Part shown: piece after piece, positions 1 to 5,474 of the stretch
How positions within the stretch are numbered: position 1 is the stretch's first letter
Layout of the letters: each line of letters begins with the position of its first letter
Source of the DNA: Burkholderiaceae bacterium
GTDB taxonomy: Bacteria > Pseudomonadota > Gammaproteobacteria > Burkholderiales > Burkholderiaceae_C
DNA length: 6,099 nt
Assembly: GCA_013693755.1 (NCBI GenBank)
Contig: CP059256.1
Location: forward strand, 2,529,975-2,536,073
Reading direction: 5' to 3'
Translations under genes and position numbers: made by a program
Notes under the pieces: generated by a model
Database searches by the model: none
Told to the model about the DNA's origin: nothing
What the model saw: only the letters and a program-made list of their open reading frames with translations

Positions 1-798
1 GCCATGGCCGAGGCAGGGCTTGCGCCAGGCATGATGGTCTGCGCCCTGGTGGCGGGTGGCGGTTATGCGCAGTACTGCACCGCACCGGCCGCCCAGTGCC
101 TGCCGATCCCGACGGGCCTGAGCGTGGTCGAAGCCGCGGCGCTGCCCGAGACCTTCTTCACCGTCTGGAGCAACGTCTTCGACCGTGGCCGCCTGCAGGT
201 CGGCGAGACGGTGCTGATCCAGGGCGGTGCGAGCGGCATCGGCGTCACGGCCATCCAACTCGCCAAGGCGTTCGGTGCGCGCGTGCTCGTCACGGTGGGC
301 AGCGACGACAAGGCCCAGGCCTGCCTCGCACTCGGTGCCGACCATGCCATCAACTACCGCAGCCAGGACTTCGCGGCCGAAGCGCTGCGCATCACCGAGG
401 GCCGCGGCGTGGACCTCATCCTCGACATGGTCGCTGGCGCCTACATCGCGCGCGAGGTCGAATGCCTCGCCGAAGACGGGCGCCTCGTCGTCATCGCCGT
501 GCAGGGTGGCGTGCAGAGCAGCTTCGACGCCGGTCTGCTGCTGCGCCGGCGCCTCACGCTGACCGGCTCGACGCTGCGGCCCCGGCCCGTGGCGTTCAAG
601 GCCGCCATCGCCCGCGCGCTGCGCGAGAAAGTGTGGCCATTGCTCGCATCCGGCGCCGTGCGGCCGGTCATCCACCGTGTGTTTGCCGCGCTCGAGGCCG
701 CCGAGGGCCTGCCCAGCGGCGCGGCGCGCGCGCATGCGCTCATGGAGTCCGGGCAGCATGTCGGAAAAATCGTGCTCGACTGGAGGGAAGCGAAATGA
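1..798 (+). CDS. NAD(P)H:quinone oxidoreductase, MDR superfamily, 5'-truncated by the window edge
   Basis: This is the C-terminal ~265 residues of a soluble NAD(P)H-dependent quinone oxidoreductase of the Qor/PIG3 branch of the medium-chain dehydrogenase/reductase superfamily. Such enzymes reduce quinones or activated alkenes with NAD(P)H and need no zinc. Seen directly: the end of the N-terminal GroES-like domain ([13 protein letters not shown], about codons 13-25), the family segment [18 protein letters not shown], a Rossmann nucleotide-binding loop GGASGIG encoded near 223-243, then [31 protein letters not shown], and the typical ending HVGKIVL. The frame is open from base 1, so the ATG at 4 is only an internal methionine; about 60-70 N-terminal residues lie upstream. 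Its TGA (796-798) overlaps the ATG of tpiA, suggesting translational coupling. Near codons 229-237 there seem to be a few extra residues (EGLPSGAA) compared with the family as I remember it. The exact substrate cannot be told from sequence. Confidence 0.9.
   Translation, partial: AMAEAGLAPGMMVCALVAGGGYAQYCTAPAAQCLPIPTGLSVVEAAALPETFFTVWSNVFDRGRLQVGETVLIQGGASGIGVTAIQLAKAFGARVLVTVGSDDKAQACLALGADHAINYRSQDFAAEALRITEGRGVDLILDMVAGAYIAREVECLAEDGRLVVIAVQGGVQSSFDAGLLLRRRLTLTGSTLRPRPVAFKAAIARALREKVWPLLASGAVRPVIHRVFAALEAAEGLPSGAARAHALMESGQHVGKIVLDWREAK
782..787 (+). promoter_or_regulatory. Shine-Dalgarno site of tpiA (decides the start)
   Basis: GGAGGG at 782-787 lies 7 bases before the ATG at 795. It is the best ribosome-binding site near the gene and sits inside the end of the upstream quinone oxidoreductase gene. 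It marks 795 as the true tpiA start, although that ATG is out of frame with the conserved protein as the sequence stands. The only in-frame ATG upstream (758) would add unrelated residues before the conserved LIAGNWK and has a weaker GGAG farther away (744-747). Confidence 0.7.
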
Positions 799-1543
799 AG
801 AAAAACTCATCGCCGGCAACTGGAAGATGAACGGCAGCCTCGCCGCCAACGAGGCACTGGTGCGGGCCCTGCTCGACGGCCTCGGCGGTGACGCCGGCTG
901 CGACGTGGCCGTGTGTCCGCCGTCCATCTACCTCGCCCAGGTGCGCGCACTGCTGGGCGCGTCCGAGCGCATCGCCCTTGGCGCCCAGGACGTCTCCCAA
1001 CACGAGAACGGCGCCTACACGGGCGACGTCTCCGCCGCCATGCTGCGTGACTTCGGCGTGCGCTATGCCATCGTCGGCCACAGCGAGCGCCGTCAGCACC
1101 AGGCCGAGAGCGACACCCACGTCGCCATCAAGGTGCAGCGCGCACTGGCGGCTGGCATCACGCCCATCGTCTGCGTGGGCGAGACGCTGGCCCAGCGCGA
1201 GGCCGGCGAAACCGAAGTCATCGTCAAGCGCCAGCTCGCCGCCGTCATTCATCTCAACGGCCACTGCATCAGTGAAATCGTCGTGGCCTACGAACCCGTA
1301 TGGGCCATCGGCACCGGCCGCACCGCCACGCCGGAGCAGGCGCAGGCCGTGCATGCGCTGCTGCGCGCCCAGCTGCGCGCCGCGACCGATCGCGCCGACC
1401 GCGTGCGCATCCTCTATGGCGGCAGCATGAATGCGGCCAACGCGGCCAGCTTGCTCGCCCAGCCCGACATCGACGGCGGGCTCATCGGCGGCGCCTCGCT
1501 CAAGGCGCCCGACTTTCTGTCCATCATCGCGGCCGCATCCTGA
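795..1543 (+). CDS. tpiA: Triosephosphate isomerase, with an apparent one-base deletion after the start codon
   Basis: Cytoplasmic TIM-barrel enzyme interconverting dihydroxyacetone phosphate and glyceraldehyde 3-phosphate in glycolysis and gluconeogenesis. From about 806 to the TGA at 1541-1543 the frame is intact and carries every hallmark (numbered for the repaired protein): GNWKMNG with Asn9 and Lys11, IVGHSERRQ with catalytic His96, the [11 protein letters not shown] loop with catalytic Glu167, and the phosphate-binding LYGGSMN and GGLIGGASL segments. The ATG at 795, which has a good GGAGGG site, is one base out of phase: as written it gives only 11 codons ([11 protein letters not shown]) before a stop. 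Adding one A to the five-A run 801-805 gives [14 protein letters not shown] and a 249-residue protein, the normal length. Alternatives are a start at ATG 758 in the conserved frame, or ribosomal -1 slippage on AAAAAC. A sequence error is most likely. It overlaps the upstream gene by ATGA; secG follows 31 bases later. Confidence 0.93.
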
Positions 1544-1574
1544 GCGCGGCCGTCAACCCAAGCGGAGTGTTTGA

Positions 1575-1964
1575 ATGAATGTGTTGCTGAATCTGCTGGT
1601 GGTCATCCAGGTGCTGTCGGCCCTGGCCATGATCGGCCTGATCCTCGTCCAGCACGGCAAAGGGGCCGACATGGGCGCCGCCTTCGGCAGTGGCGGCTCG
1701 GGCAGCCTCTTCGGCGCCAGCGGCAGCGCCAACTTCCTCTCGCGCAGTACGGCCGTGCTGGCTGCTGTGTTCTTTGCCTGCACGCTGCTGCTGGCCTATT
1801 TCGGTCACATCCGCGTCGCTGCGCCGAGCGGCAGCGTGCTCGAATCGCCCGCCGCAGCGGTGCCCGCGCCGGCGGCCGCACCGAGCGCTGCGGCTGCGGC
1901 CATTCCTGCGCCCGCAGCCCCGGTGACGGGTGCATCCGCGGCCGTGCAGATCCCGGGCAAGTGA
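1575..1964 (+). CDS. secG: SecG, preprotein translocase subunit
   Basis: Small inner-membrane subunit of the SecYEG protein-export channel; it assists SecA-driven translocation. The 129-residue protein shows the family's layout: a first hydrophobic helix (about residues 3-24, ending GLILVQHGKGADMG), the conserved Gly/Ser-rich loop (GAAFGSGGSGSLFGASGSANFLSRSTA, about 34-60), a second helix (about 60-77), then an extended low-complexity tail of about 50 residues that is mostly alanine and proline and ends QIPGK. Such Ala/Pro tails vary between species. The start at 1575 is supported by GGAG at 1564-1567, 7 bases upstream. The gene lies 31 bases after tpiA on the same strand, a pairing common in proteobacteria, and is probably cotranscribed with it. 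The frame is intact. Confidence 0.95.
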   Translation: MNVLLNLLVVIQVLSALAMIGLILVQHGKGADMGAAFGSGGSGSLFGASGSANFLSRSTAVLAAVFFACTLLLAYFGHIRVAAPSGSVLESPAAAVPAPAAAPSAAAAAIPAPAAPVTGASAAVQIPGK

Positions 1965-2000
1965 GCGGGCGAAACGCACCTGCAGAAAACATCGCCCTCT

Positions 2001-2025
2001 CCCGGGAAAGGGGTCATTTTCCGGG
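2001..2025 (+). other. Hairpin after secG, abutting the tRNA promoter
   Basis: Inverted repeat CCCGGGAAA (2001-2009) and TTTTCCGGG (2017-2025). It forms nine consecutive pairs including one G-U, closing a seven-base loop (2010-2016). It lies 36 bases after the secG stop and its right arm touches the candidate -10 hexamer TAGAAT (2026-2031). It could end the tpiA-secG transcript, but neither strand shows a T tract after the stem, so it is not a classical intrinsic terminator. A protein-binding palindrome or mRNA-stabilising structure is equally possible. Confidence 0.5.
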
Positions 2026-2031
2026 TAGAAT
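2026..2031 (+). promoter_or_regulatory. Candidate -10 element of the tRNA-Leu (and possibly nuo) promoter
   Basis: TAGAAT matches the sigma-70 -10 consensus at five of six positions. It is followed at once by GCGCGC, a GC-rich discriminator of the kind found at stable-RNA promoters under stringent control. Transcription from about 2038 would give a leader of about 50 bases before the tRNA. No convincing TTGACA-like -35 element is found at 16-18 bases spacing; that region lies in the 2001-2025 hairpin. This is a motif-level prediction only. Confidence 0.4.
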
Positions 2032-2043
2032 GCGCGCTGAAAC

Positions 2044-2078
2044 GTGACGACGGAGAGGAGACAAAACATCCGCGTCAC
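2044..2078 (+). other. Bulged hairpin in the tRNA-Leu 5' leader
   Basis: GTGACG (2044-2049) pairs with CGTCAC (2073-2078). After a single unpaired A (2050), CGGA (2051-2054) pairs with TCCG (2069-2072). This makes ten base pairs around a 14-base purine-rich loop (2055-2068, containing GAGGAG). It ends nine bases before the mature tRNA start. If the leader is transcribed it would fold next to the RNase P cleavage site. A role in processing or attenuation is inference. Confidence 0.4.
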
Positions 2079-2087
2079 CAGCGTCCA

Positions 2088-2171
2088 GCCGTCGTGGTGA
2101 AATTGGTAGACACGCTATCTTGAGGGGTAGTGGCGAAAGCTGTGCGAGTTCGAGTCTCGCCGACGGCACCA
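2088..2171 (+). tRNA. tRNA-Leu (anticodon GAG), one base short in the anticodon arm
   Basis: Type II tRNA with encoded CCA. Acceptor arms GCCGTCG (2088-2094) and CGACGGC (2161-2167) pair perfectly, followed by discriminator A and CCA (2169-2171). The D-arm region has the leucine-type TGGTGAAATTGGTAGACAC. The long variable arm contains GGC-GAAA-GCT (2132-2141). The T arm is GCGAG/CTCGC (2144-2148, 2156-2160) around TTCGAGT. Anticodon GAG is at 2122-2124, so it reads CUC and CUU. The anticodon stem CTATC (2115-2119) can pair with GGTAG (2126-2130), but only six bases (2120-2125) then remain in the loop instead of seven. One G appears to be missing from the run 2124-2127, position 38 of the tRNA. 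A real tRNA with this loop would probably be defective, so a sequence error is suspected. It sits between secG and nuoA, its familiar place in betaproteobacteria. Confidence 0.93.
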
Positions 2172-2183
2172 AGTCAAAAATGG

Positions 2184-2203
2184 GTTCCCGCCTACGCGGG
2201 AAT
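2184..2203. repeat. REP-like palindrome between tRNA-Leu and nuoA
   Basis: GTTCCCGC (2184-2191), loop CTAC, GCGGGAAT (2196-2203): eight pairs, the outermost G-U. The TTCCCGC...GCGGGAA core resembles the dispersed ATTCCCGC/GCGGGAAT palindromes frequent in beta- and gammaproteobacterial intergenic DNA. Only one copy is in the window, so its repeat status rests on that resemblance. It begins 13 bases after the tRNA CCA end and could act in 3' trimming or mRNA stability. There is no T tract, so it is not an obvious terminator. Confidence 0.5.
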
Positions 2204-2229
2204 CGGTCACAAAACCAGACCGCGCGCAC

Positions 2230-2588
2230 ATGAGCCTCGACCAGTATCTCCCGGTTCTCCTGTTCCTCATGGTGGGCGTCGCGATCGGCATCCTGCCACT
2301 GGTCTTCGGTTTCATCCTCGGTCCGAACCGGCCGGACCCCGAGAAGAACTCCCCGTACGAATGCGGCTTCGAGGCCTTCGAAGACGCGCGCATGAAGTTC
2401 GACGTTCGCTACTACCTCGTGGCGATTCTCTTCATCCTGTTCGATCTCGAAATCGCCTTCCTCTTCCCCTGGGCGGTCGCGCTGCGCGACGTCGGGCTCA
2501 CCGGCTTCGTGGCCGTGCTGATCTTTCTCGCCATTCTGGTCGTGGGCTTCATCTACGAGTGGAAAAAGGCGCGCTCGACTGGGAATGA
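2230..2588 (+). CDS. nuoA: NADH-quinone oxidoreductase subunit A, with an apparent one-base deletion near its end
   Basis: Inner-membrane subunit of complex I, homologue of mitochondrial ND3, next to the quinone-binding region. Three hydrophobic helices lie at about residues 6-30, 62-82 and 90-108. The loop after helix 1 carries [20 protein letters not shown] with the conserved Cys45 (the ND3 marker cysteine), and helix 2 has the signature [14 protein letters not shown]. The family ending EWKKGALDWE is encoded here, but GALDWE and its TGA (2586-2588) lie one base out of frame with EWKK. One A or G is missing in AAAAAGG (2563-2569). Restored, the protein is 119 residues, the usual size; as written the frame runs on to 2817, across the nuoB start. 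No good Shine-Dalgarno site precedes the ATG at 2230, but the N-terminus [12 protein letters not shown] fits the family. First gene of the nuo operon. Confidence 0.93.
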
Positions 2589-2617
2589 GCGGAGCGGAAC
2601 CGTAAAGGACTGGCGCG

Positions 2618-3095
2618 ATGATCGAAGGTGTTCTCAAGGAAGGTTTCATCACCACCAGTTACGACTCGGTGGTGAACTGGGCCAAGACAGGTTCCCTCTG
2701 GCCCATGACGTTCGGTCTGGCCTGTTGTGCGGTGGAGATGATGCACGCCGCGGCCGCGCGCTACGACATCGGCCGCTTCGGTGCCGAGGTGTTTCGGGCC
2801 AGCCCGCGCCAGAGTGACCTCATGATCGTGGCGGGCACGCTCTGCAACAAGATGGCGCCGGCCCTGCGCAAGGTCTACGACCAGATGAGCGAGCCCCGCT
2901 GGGTGCTCTCCATGGGCTCATGCGCCAATGGCGGGGCTACTACCACTACAGCTACTCCGTCGTGCGCGGTTGCGACCGCATCGTGCCGGTCGATGTCTAC
3001 GTGCCCGGCTGCCCGCCGACGGCCGAGGCGCTGATCTACGGAATCATTCAGTTGCAGCAGAAGATTCGTCGCACCGAGACGATCGCACGGACTGA
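2618..3095 (+). CDS. nuoB: NADH-quinone oxidoreductase subunit B, with two apparent one-base deletions
   Basis: Peripheral-arm subunit of complex I (PSST homologue) holding [4Fe-4S] cluster N2, the last electron carrier before quinone. ATG 2618 has AAAGGA at 2604-2609. The first frame gives residues 1-106, including [11 protein letters not shown] (ligands Cys36 and Cys37) and MGSCANGG (Cys102). The conserved continuation [33 protein letters not shown], with the fourth ligand Cys132, lies in another frame; one G is missing in the run 2933-2936. The first frame as written ends at 3034. A second deletion is likely just before the end: after [10 protein letters not shown] the frame as written reads on to 3198 into nuoC, whereas one extra base near 3089-3092 ends the protein at TGA 3093-3095. 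Doubly repaired length is 159 residues, typical of this family. The second event is less certain than the first. Confidence 0.93.
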
Positions 3096-3097
3096 GG
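3094..3097 (+). promoter_or_regulatory. Shine-Dalgarno site of nuoC (decides the start)
   Basis: GAGG at 3094-3097 touches the ATG at 3098, too close for initiation there, but lies six bases before the ATG at 3104 in the same frame. This favours 3104 as the nuoC start. It overlaps the inferred nuoB stop (3093-3095), which would couple translation of the two genes. Confidence 0.5.
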
Positions 3098-3103
3098 ATG
3101 GGC

Positions 3104-3714
3104 ATGACTGCTTGGACCATGAATGCGGATCGTCTGAAGGAGGCCGTGGTCGCGGCCCTCGGAGAGCAGGCGAAGTCGGTCGTCATCGCACGGGGTGAAG
3201 TCACGGTCATCGTGGACGCGGCCCGTTATGCCTCTGCGATGCAGGCGCTGCGTGATGCCGAGGGCTGCCGCTTTGAACAGTTGATCGACCTCTGCGGCGT
3301 GGACTACGCCCACTACCGTGGCGAGGGCGCATGGGAGGGGCCGCGCTTCTGCGTCGTCGTGCACCTGCTCTCGGTCAGCCTGAACCATCGGCTGCGGGTC
3401 AAGGTGTTCTGCCCGGATGACGATTTTCCGCTCGTGCCCTCGGTCACCGGGCTCTGGCGCTCCGCGCTGTGGTTCGAGCGTGAGGCATTTGATCTTTTCG
3501 GCATTGTCTTCGAGGGACATGAAGACCTGCGCCGCATCCTCACCGACTACGGCTTCATCGGCCATCCGTTCCGCAAGGACTTCCCGCTTTCAGGTCATGT
3601 CGAGATGCGATACGACGCCACGCAGCGCCGGGTGATTTACGAGCCCGTGACCATCGAGCCGCGGGAAATCACCCCCGTATCGTCCGCGAGGACGATTACG
3701 CCGGTTTGCACTGA
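3104..3714 (+). CDS. nuoC: NADH-quinone oxidoreductase subunit C, with an apparent one-base deletion near its end
   Basis: Peripheral-arm structural subunit of complex I (30-kDa homologue), binding NuoD at the quinone-reducing end; it carries no cofactor. The family signature [27 protein letters not shown], followed by [19 protein letters not shown], lies at about residues 125-170. It is a separate gene, not the NuoCD fusion of enterobacteria. As written the frame passes from EPREITP into unrelated residues and ends at 3742, overlapping nuoD. Adding one C to the five-C run 3672-3676 gives [19 protein letters not shown] and TGA at 3712-3714, the normal ending, with 203 residues. The start is taken at ATG 3104 because of GAGG at 3094-3097; ATG 3098 or 3119 in the same frame are alternatives. 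Confidence 0.93.
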
Positions 3715-3734
3715 GCGCTGCCGAGGTTCGCGAC

Positions 3735-4988
3735 ATGGCTGAAATCAAGAACTACACCCTCAACTTCGGGCCTCAGCATCCAGCCGCGCACGGCGTGATG
3801 CGTCTGGTGCTCGAACTCGACGGCGAAGTCGTGCAACGGGCCGACCCGCACATCGGTCTGCTCCACCGCGCCACCGAGAAACTGGCCGAGCACAAGACCT
3901 TCATCCAGTCGCTGCCTTACATGGATCGGCTGGACTATGTCTCGATGATGTGCAACGAGCACGCCTACTGCCTGGCCATCGAGAAGCTTCTCGGCATCGA
4001 GGTGCCGCTGCGCGCGCAGTACATCCGCGTCATGTTCTCGGAGATCACGCGCCTGCTCAACCACCTCATGTGGCTGGGTTCGCACGGCAACGACTGCGGC
4101 AGTTCCACCATCCTGATCTACACCTTCCGCGAGCGCGAAGACCTCTTCGACATGTACGAGGCGGTTTCAGGCGCGCGCATGCATGCCGCTTACTTCCGCC
4201 CGGGCGGCGTCTACCGCGATCTGCCCGACACCATGCCCCAGTACGCGCCGAGCAAGATCCGCAGCGCGCAGGCGGTGGCTGAGCGCAATGCCAACCGGCA
4301 AGGTTCCCTGCTCGACTTCATCGACGATTTCACCCAGCGCTTCCCGCGCTGCGTCGACGAGTACGAGACCCTGCTCACCGACAACCGCATCTGGAAGCAG
4401 CGCACCGTCGGCATCGGTGTCGTCACTGCGGAGCGTGCGCTCAACCTCGGCATGACGGGGCCCATGCTGCGCGGCTCCGGTGTGGCCTGGGACTTGCGCA
4501 AGATGCAGCCCTACGAGGTCTACGACCGGCTTGACTTCGACATCCCCGTCGGCGTCACCGGCGACAGCTACGACCGCTACCTGGTCCGTGTGCAGGAGAT
4601 GCGCGAGTCCAACCGCATCATCAAGCAATGCGTGGACTGGCTGCGTGCGAACCCCGGCCCGGTCATCACCGACAACCACAAGGTCGCGCCGCCTTCGCGC
4701 GAGTCGATGAAGTCCAGCATGGAAGAGCTGATCCACCATTTCAAGCTCTTCACCGAAGGCTTCCACGTGCCCGAAGGCGAGGCCTATGCCGCCGTCGAAC
4801 ACCCGAAAGGGGAGTTCGGCATCTACCTGGTCAGTGACGGTGCGAACAAGCCATATCGGCTCAAGATCCGCGCGCCCGGTTTCGTTCACCTGTCCACACT
4901 GGACGAACTGGTCCGCGGCCACATGCTGGCCGACGCCGTCGCCGTGATCGGCACGCTCGACATCGTGTTTGGAGAAATCGATCGATGA
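3735..4988 (+). CDS. nuoD: NADH-quinone oxidoreductase subunit D
   Basis: Peripheral-arm subunit of complex I (49-kDa homologue, related to the large subunit of [NiFe] hydrogenases) that forms most of the quinone-reduction pocket with NuoB. It is intact, 417 residues, normal for an unfused NuoD. Visible marks: [15 protein letters not shown] near the N-terminus, with His19 matching the quinone-site histidine of the family; [18 protein letters not shown] (39-56); [18 protein letters not shown] (61-78), where Tyr68 matches the quinone-site tyrosine; [14 protein letters not shown]; and the usual C-terminal ending DIVFGEIDR. The hydrogenase-type nickel-binding cysteines are absent, as expected. 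It starts 20 bases after the repaired nuoC stop with only a weak GAG-type ribosome site. Its TGA overlaps the nuoE ATG (ATGA at 4985-4988). Confidence 0.98.
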   Translation: MAEIKNYTLNFGPQHPAAHGVMRLVLELDGEVVQRADPHIGLLHRATEKLAEHKTFIQSLPYMDRLDYVSMMCNEHAYCLAIEKLLGIEVPLRAQYIRVMFSEITRLLNHLMWLGSHGNDCGSSTILIYTFREREDLFDMYEAVSGARMHAAYFRPGGVYRDLPDTMPQYAPSKIRSAQAVAERNANRQGSLLDFIDDFTQRFPRCVDEYETLLTDNRIWKQRTVGIGVVTAERALNLGMTGPMLRGSGVAWDLRKMQPYEVYDRLDFDIPVGVTGDSYDRYLVRVQEMRESNRIIKQCVDWLRANPGPVITDNHKVAPPSRESMKSSMEELIHHFKLFTEGFHVPEGEAYAAVEHPKGEFGIYLVSDGANKPYRLKIRAPGFVHLSTLDELVRGHMLADAVAVIGTLDIVFGEIDR

Positions 4989-5474
4989 TCCCCGAAGCAA
5001 CCAAGGCGCGGTTCGCGCGTGAAGTCGCGAAGTACCCGGCGGATCAGCGGCAGTCCGCCGTCATGGCCTGTCTGGCCATCGTGCAGCAGGACCTGGGTCA
5101 TGTCAGCGTCGAAAGCGAGCGCGAGGTGGCCGACTACCTCGGCATGCCCCCATGGCGGTGCATGAGGTGACCACCTTCTACAACATGTACAACCAGCAGC
5201 CGGTGGGCCGCTTCAAGCTCAACGTCTGCACCAACCTGCCTTGCCAGCTGCGCGGCGGCGCGCACGCCCTCGAGCACCTCGCCCGTCGCCTGGGCGTGGA
5301 GGTCGGCGGCACCACCGCCGACGGCCTGTTCACCCTGCAGCCTGCGAGTGCCTGGGCGCCTGCGCGGACGCGCCGGTGATGCTCGTCAACGACCGTTCCA
5401 TGTGCAGTTTCATGAGCGACGAGAAACTCGACCAGCTGGTCGAAGGTCTGCGCGCTGCGGAGGGTCAGGCATGA
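4985..5474 (+). CDS. nuoE: NADH-quinone oxidoreductase subunit E, with two apparent one-base deletions
   Basis: 24-kDa-type subunit of the NADH-oxidising module of complex I, with a thioredoxin-like domain holding [2Fe-2S] cluster N1a. The protein is spread over three frames. From 4985: [10 protein letters not shown] to DYLGMPP. Then [31 protein letters not shown] to GLFTLQ. Then [23 protein letters not shown] to GLRAAEGQA, ending at TGA 5472-5474. One C is missing in the run 5147-5151 (as written it stops at 5170). One base is missing near 5340-5343 (that frame stops at 5379). Repaired length is 163 residues, typical, with all four cluster ligands: Cys82 and Cys87 (C-x4-C), Cys123 and Cys127 (C-x3-C). 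GGAG at 4971-4974 precedes the ATG, which overlaps the nuoD stop; the nuoE stop overlaps the nuoF ATG. Confidence 0.93.

Noticed and set aside
758..797. ATG 758 as tpiA start, giving an N-terminal extension [15 protein letters not shown]
   Set aside because: The extension is merely the qor end in another frame, its ribosome site is weaker than that of ATG 795, and the family begins within a few residues of LIAGNWK.
96..830. Long overlapping open frames inside qor, tpiA and nuo genes on both strands
   Set aside because: They are rich in Arg, Ala, Pro and Ser, lack recognisable domains and lie opposite or out of frame with conserved proteins; this is normal in GC-rich DNA.
2055..2100. A leader minicistron after the SD-like GAGGAG (2055-2060)
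   Set aside because: At the right distance there is only ATC, no ATG, GTG or TTG, and the following frame runs into the tRNA; no support for translation.
2130..2588. 152-residue open frame spanning the tRNA and nuoA
   Set aside because: It begins within the tRNA and is out of frame with NuoA until its last residues (GALDWE), which are the true NuoA ending exposed by the one-base deletion.
2586..2817. NuoA C-terminal extension of 76 residues as a new domain
   Set aside because: It is the nuoB ribosome site and coding region read in the wrong frame; the normal NuoA ending lies one base away.
801..5343. A system of programmed frameshifting across the operon
   Set aside because: The sites share no stimulatory structure or common slippery heptamer, and a non-coding tRNA in the same window has the same kind of lesion.
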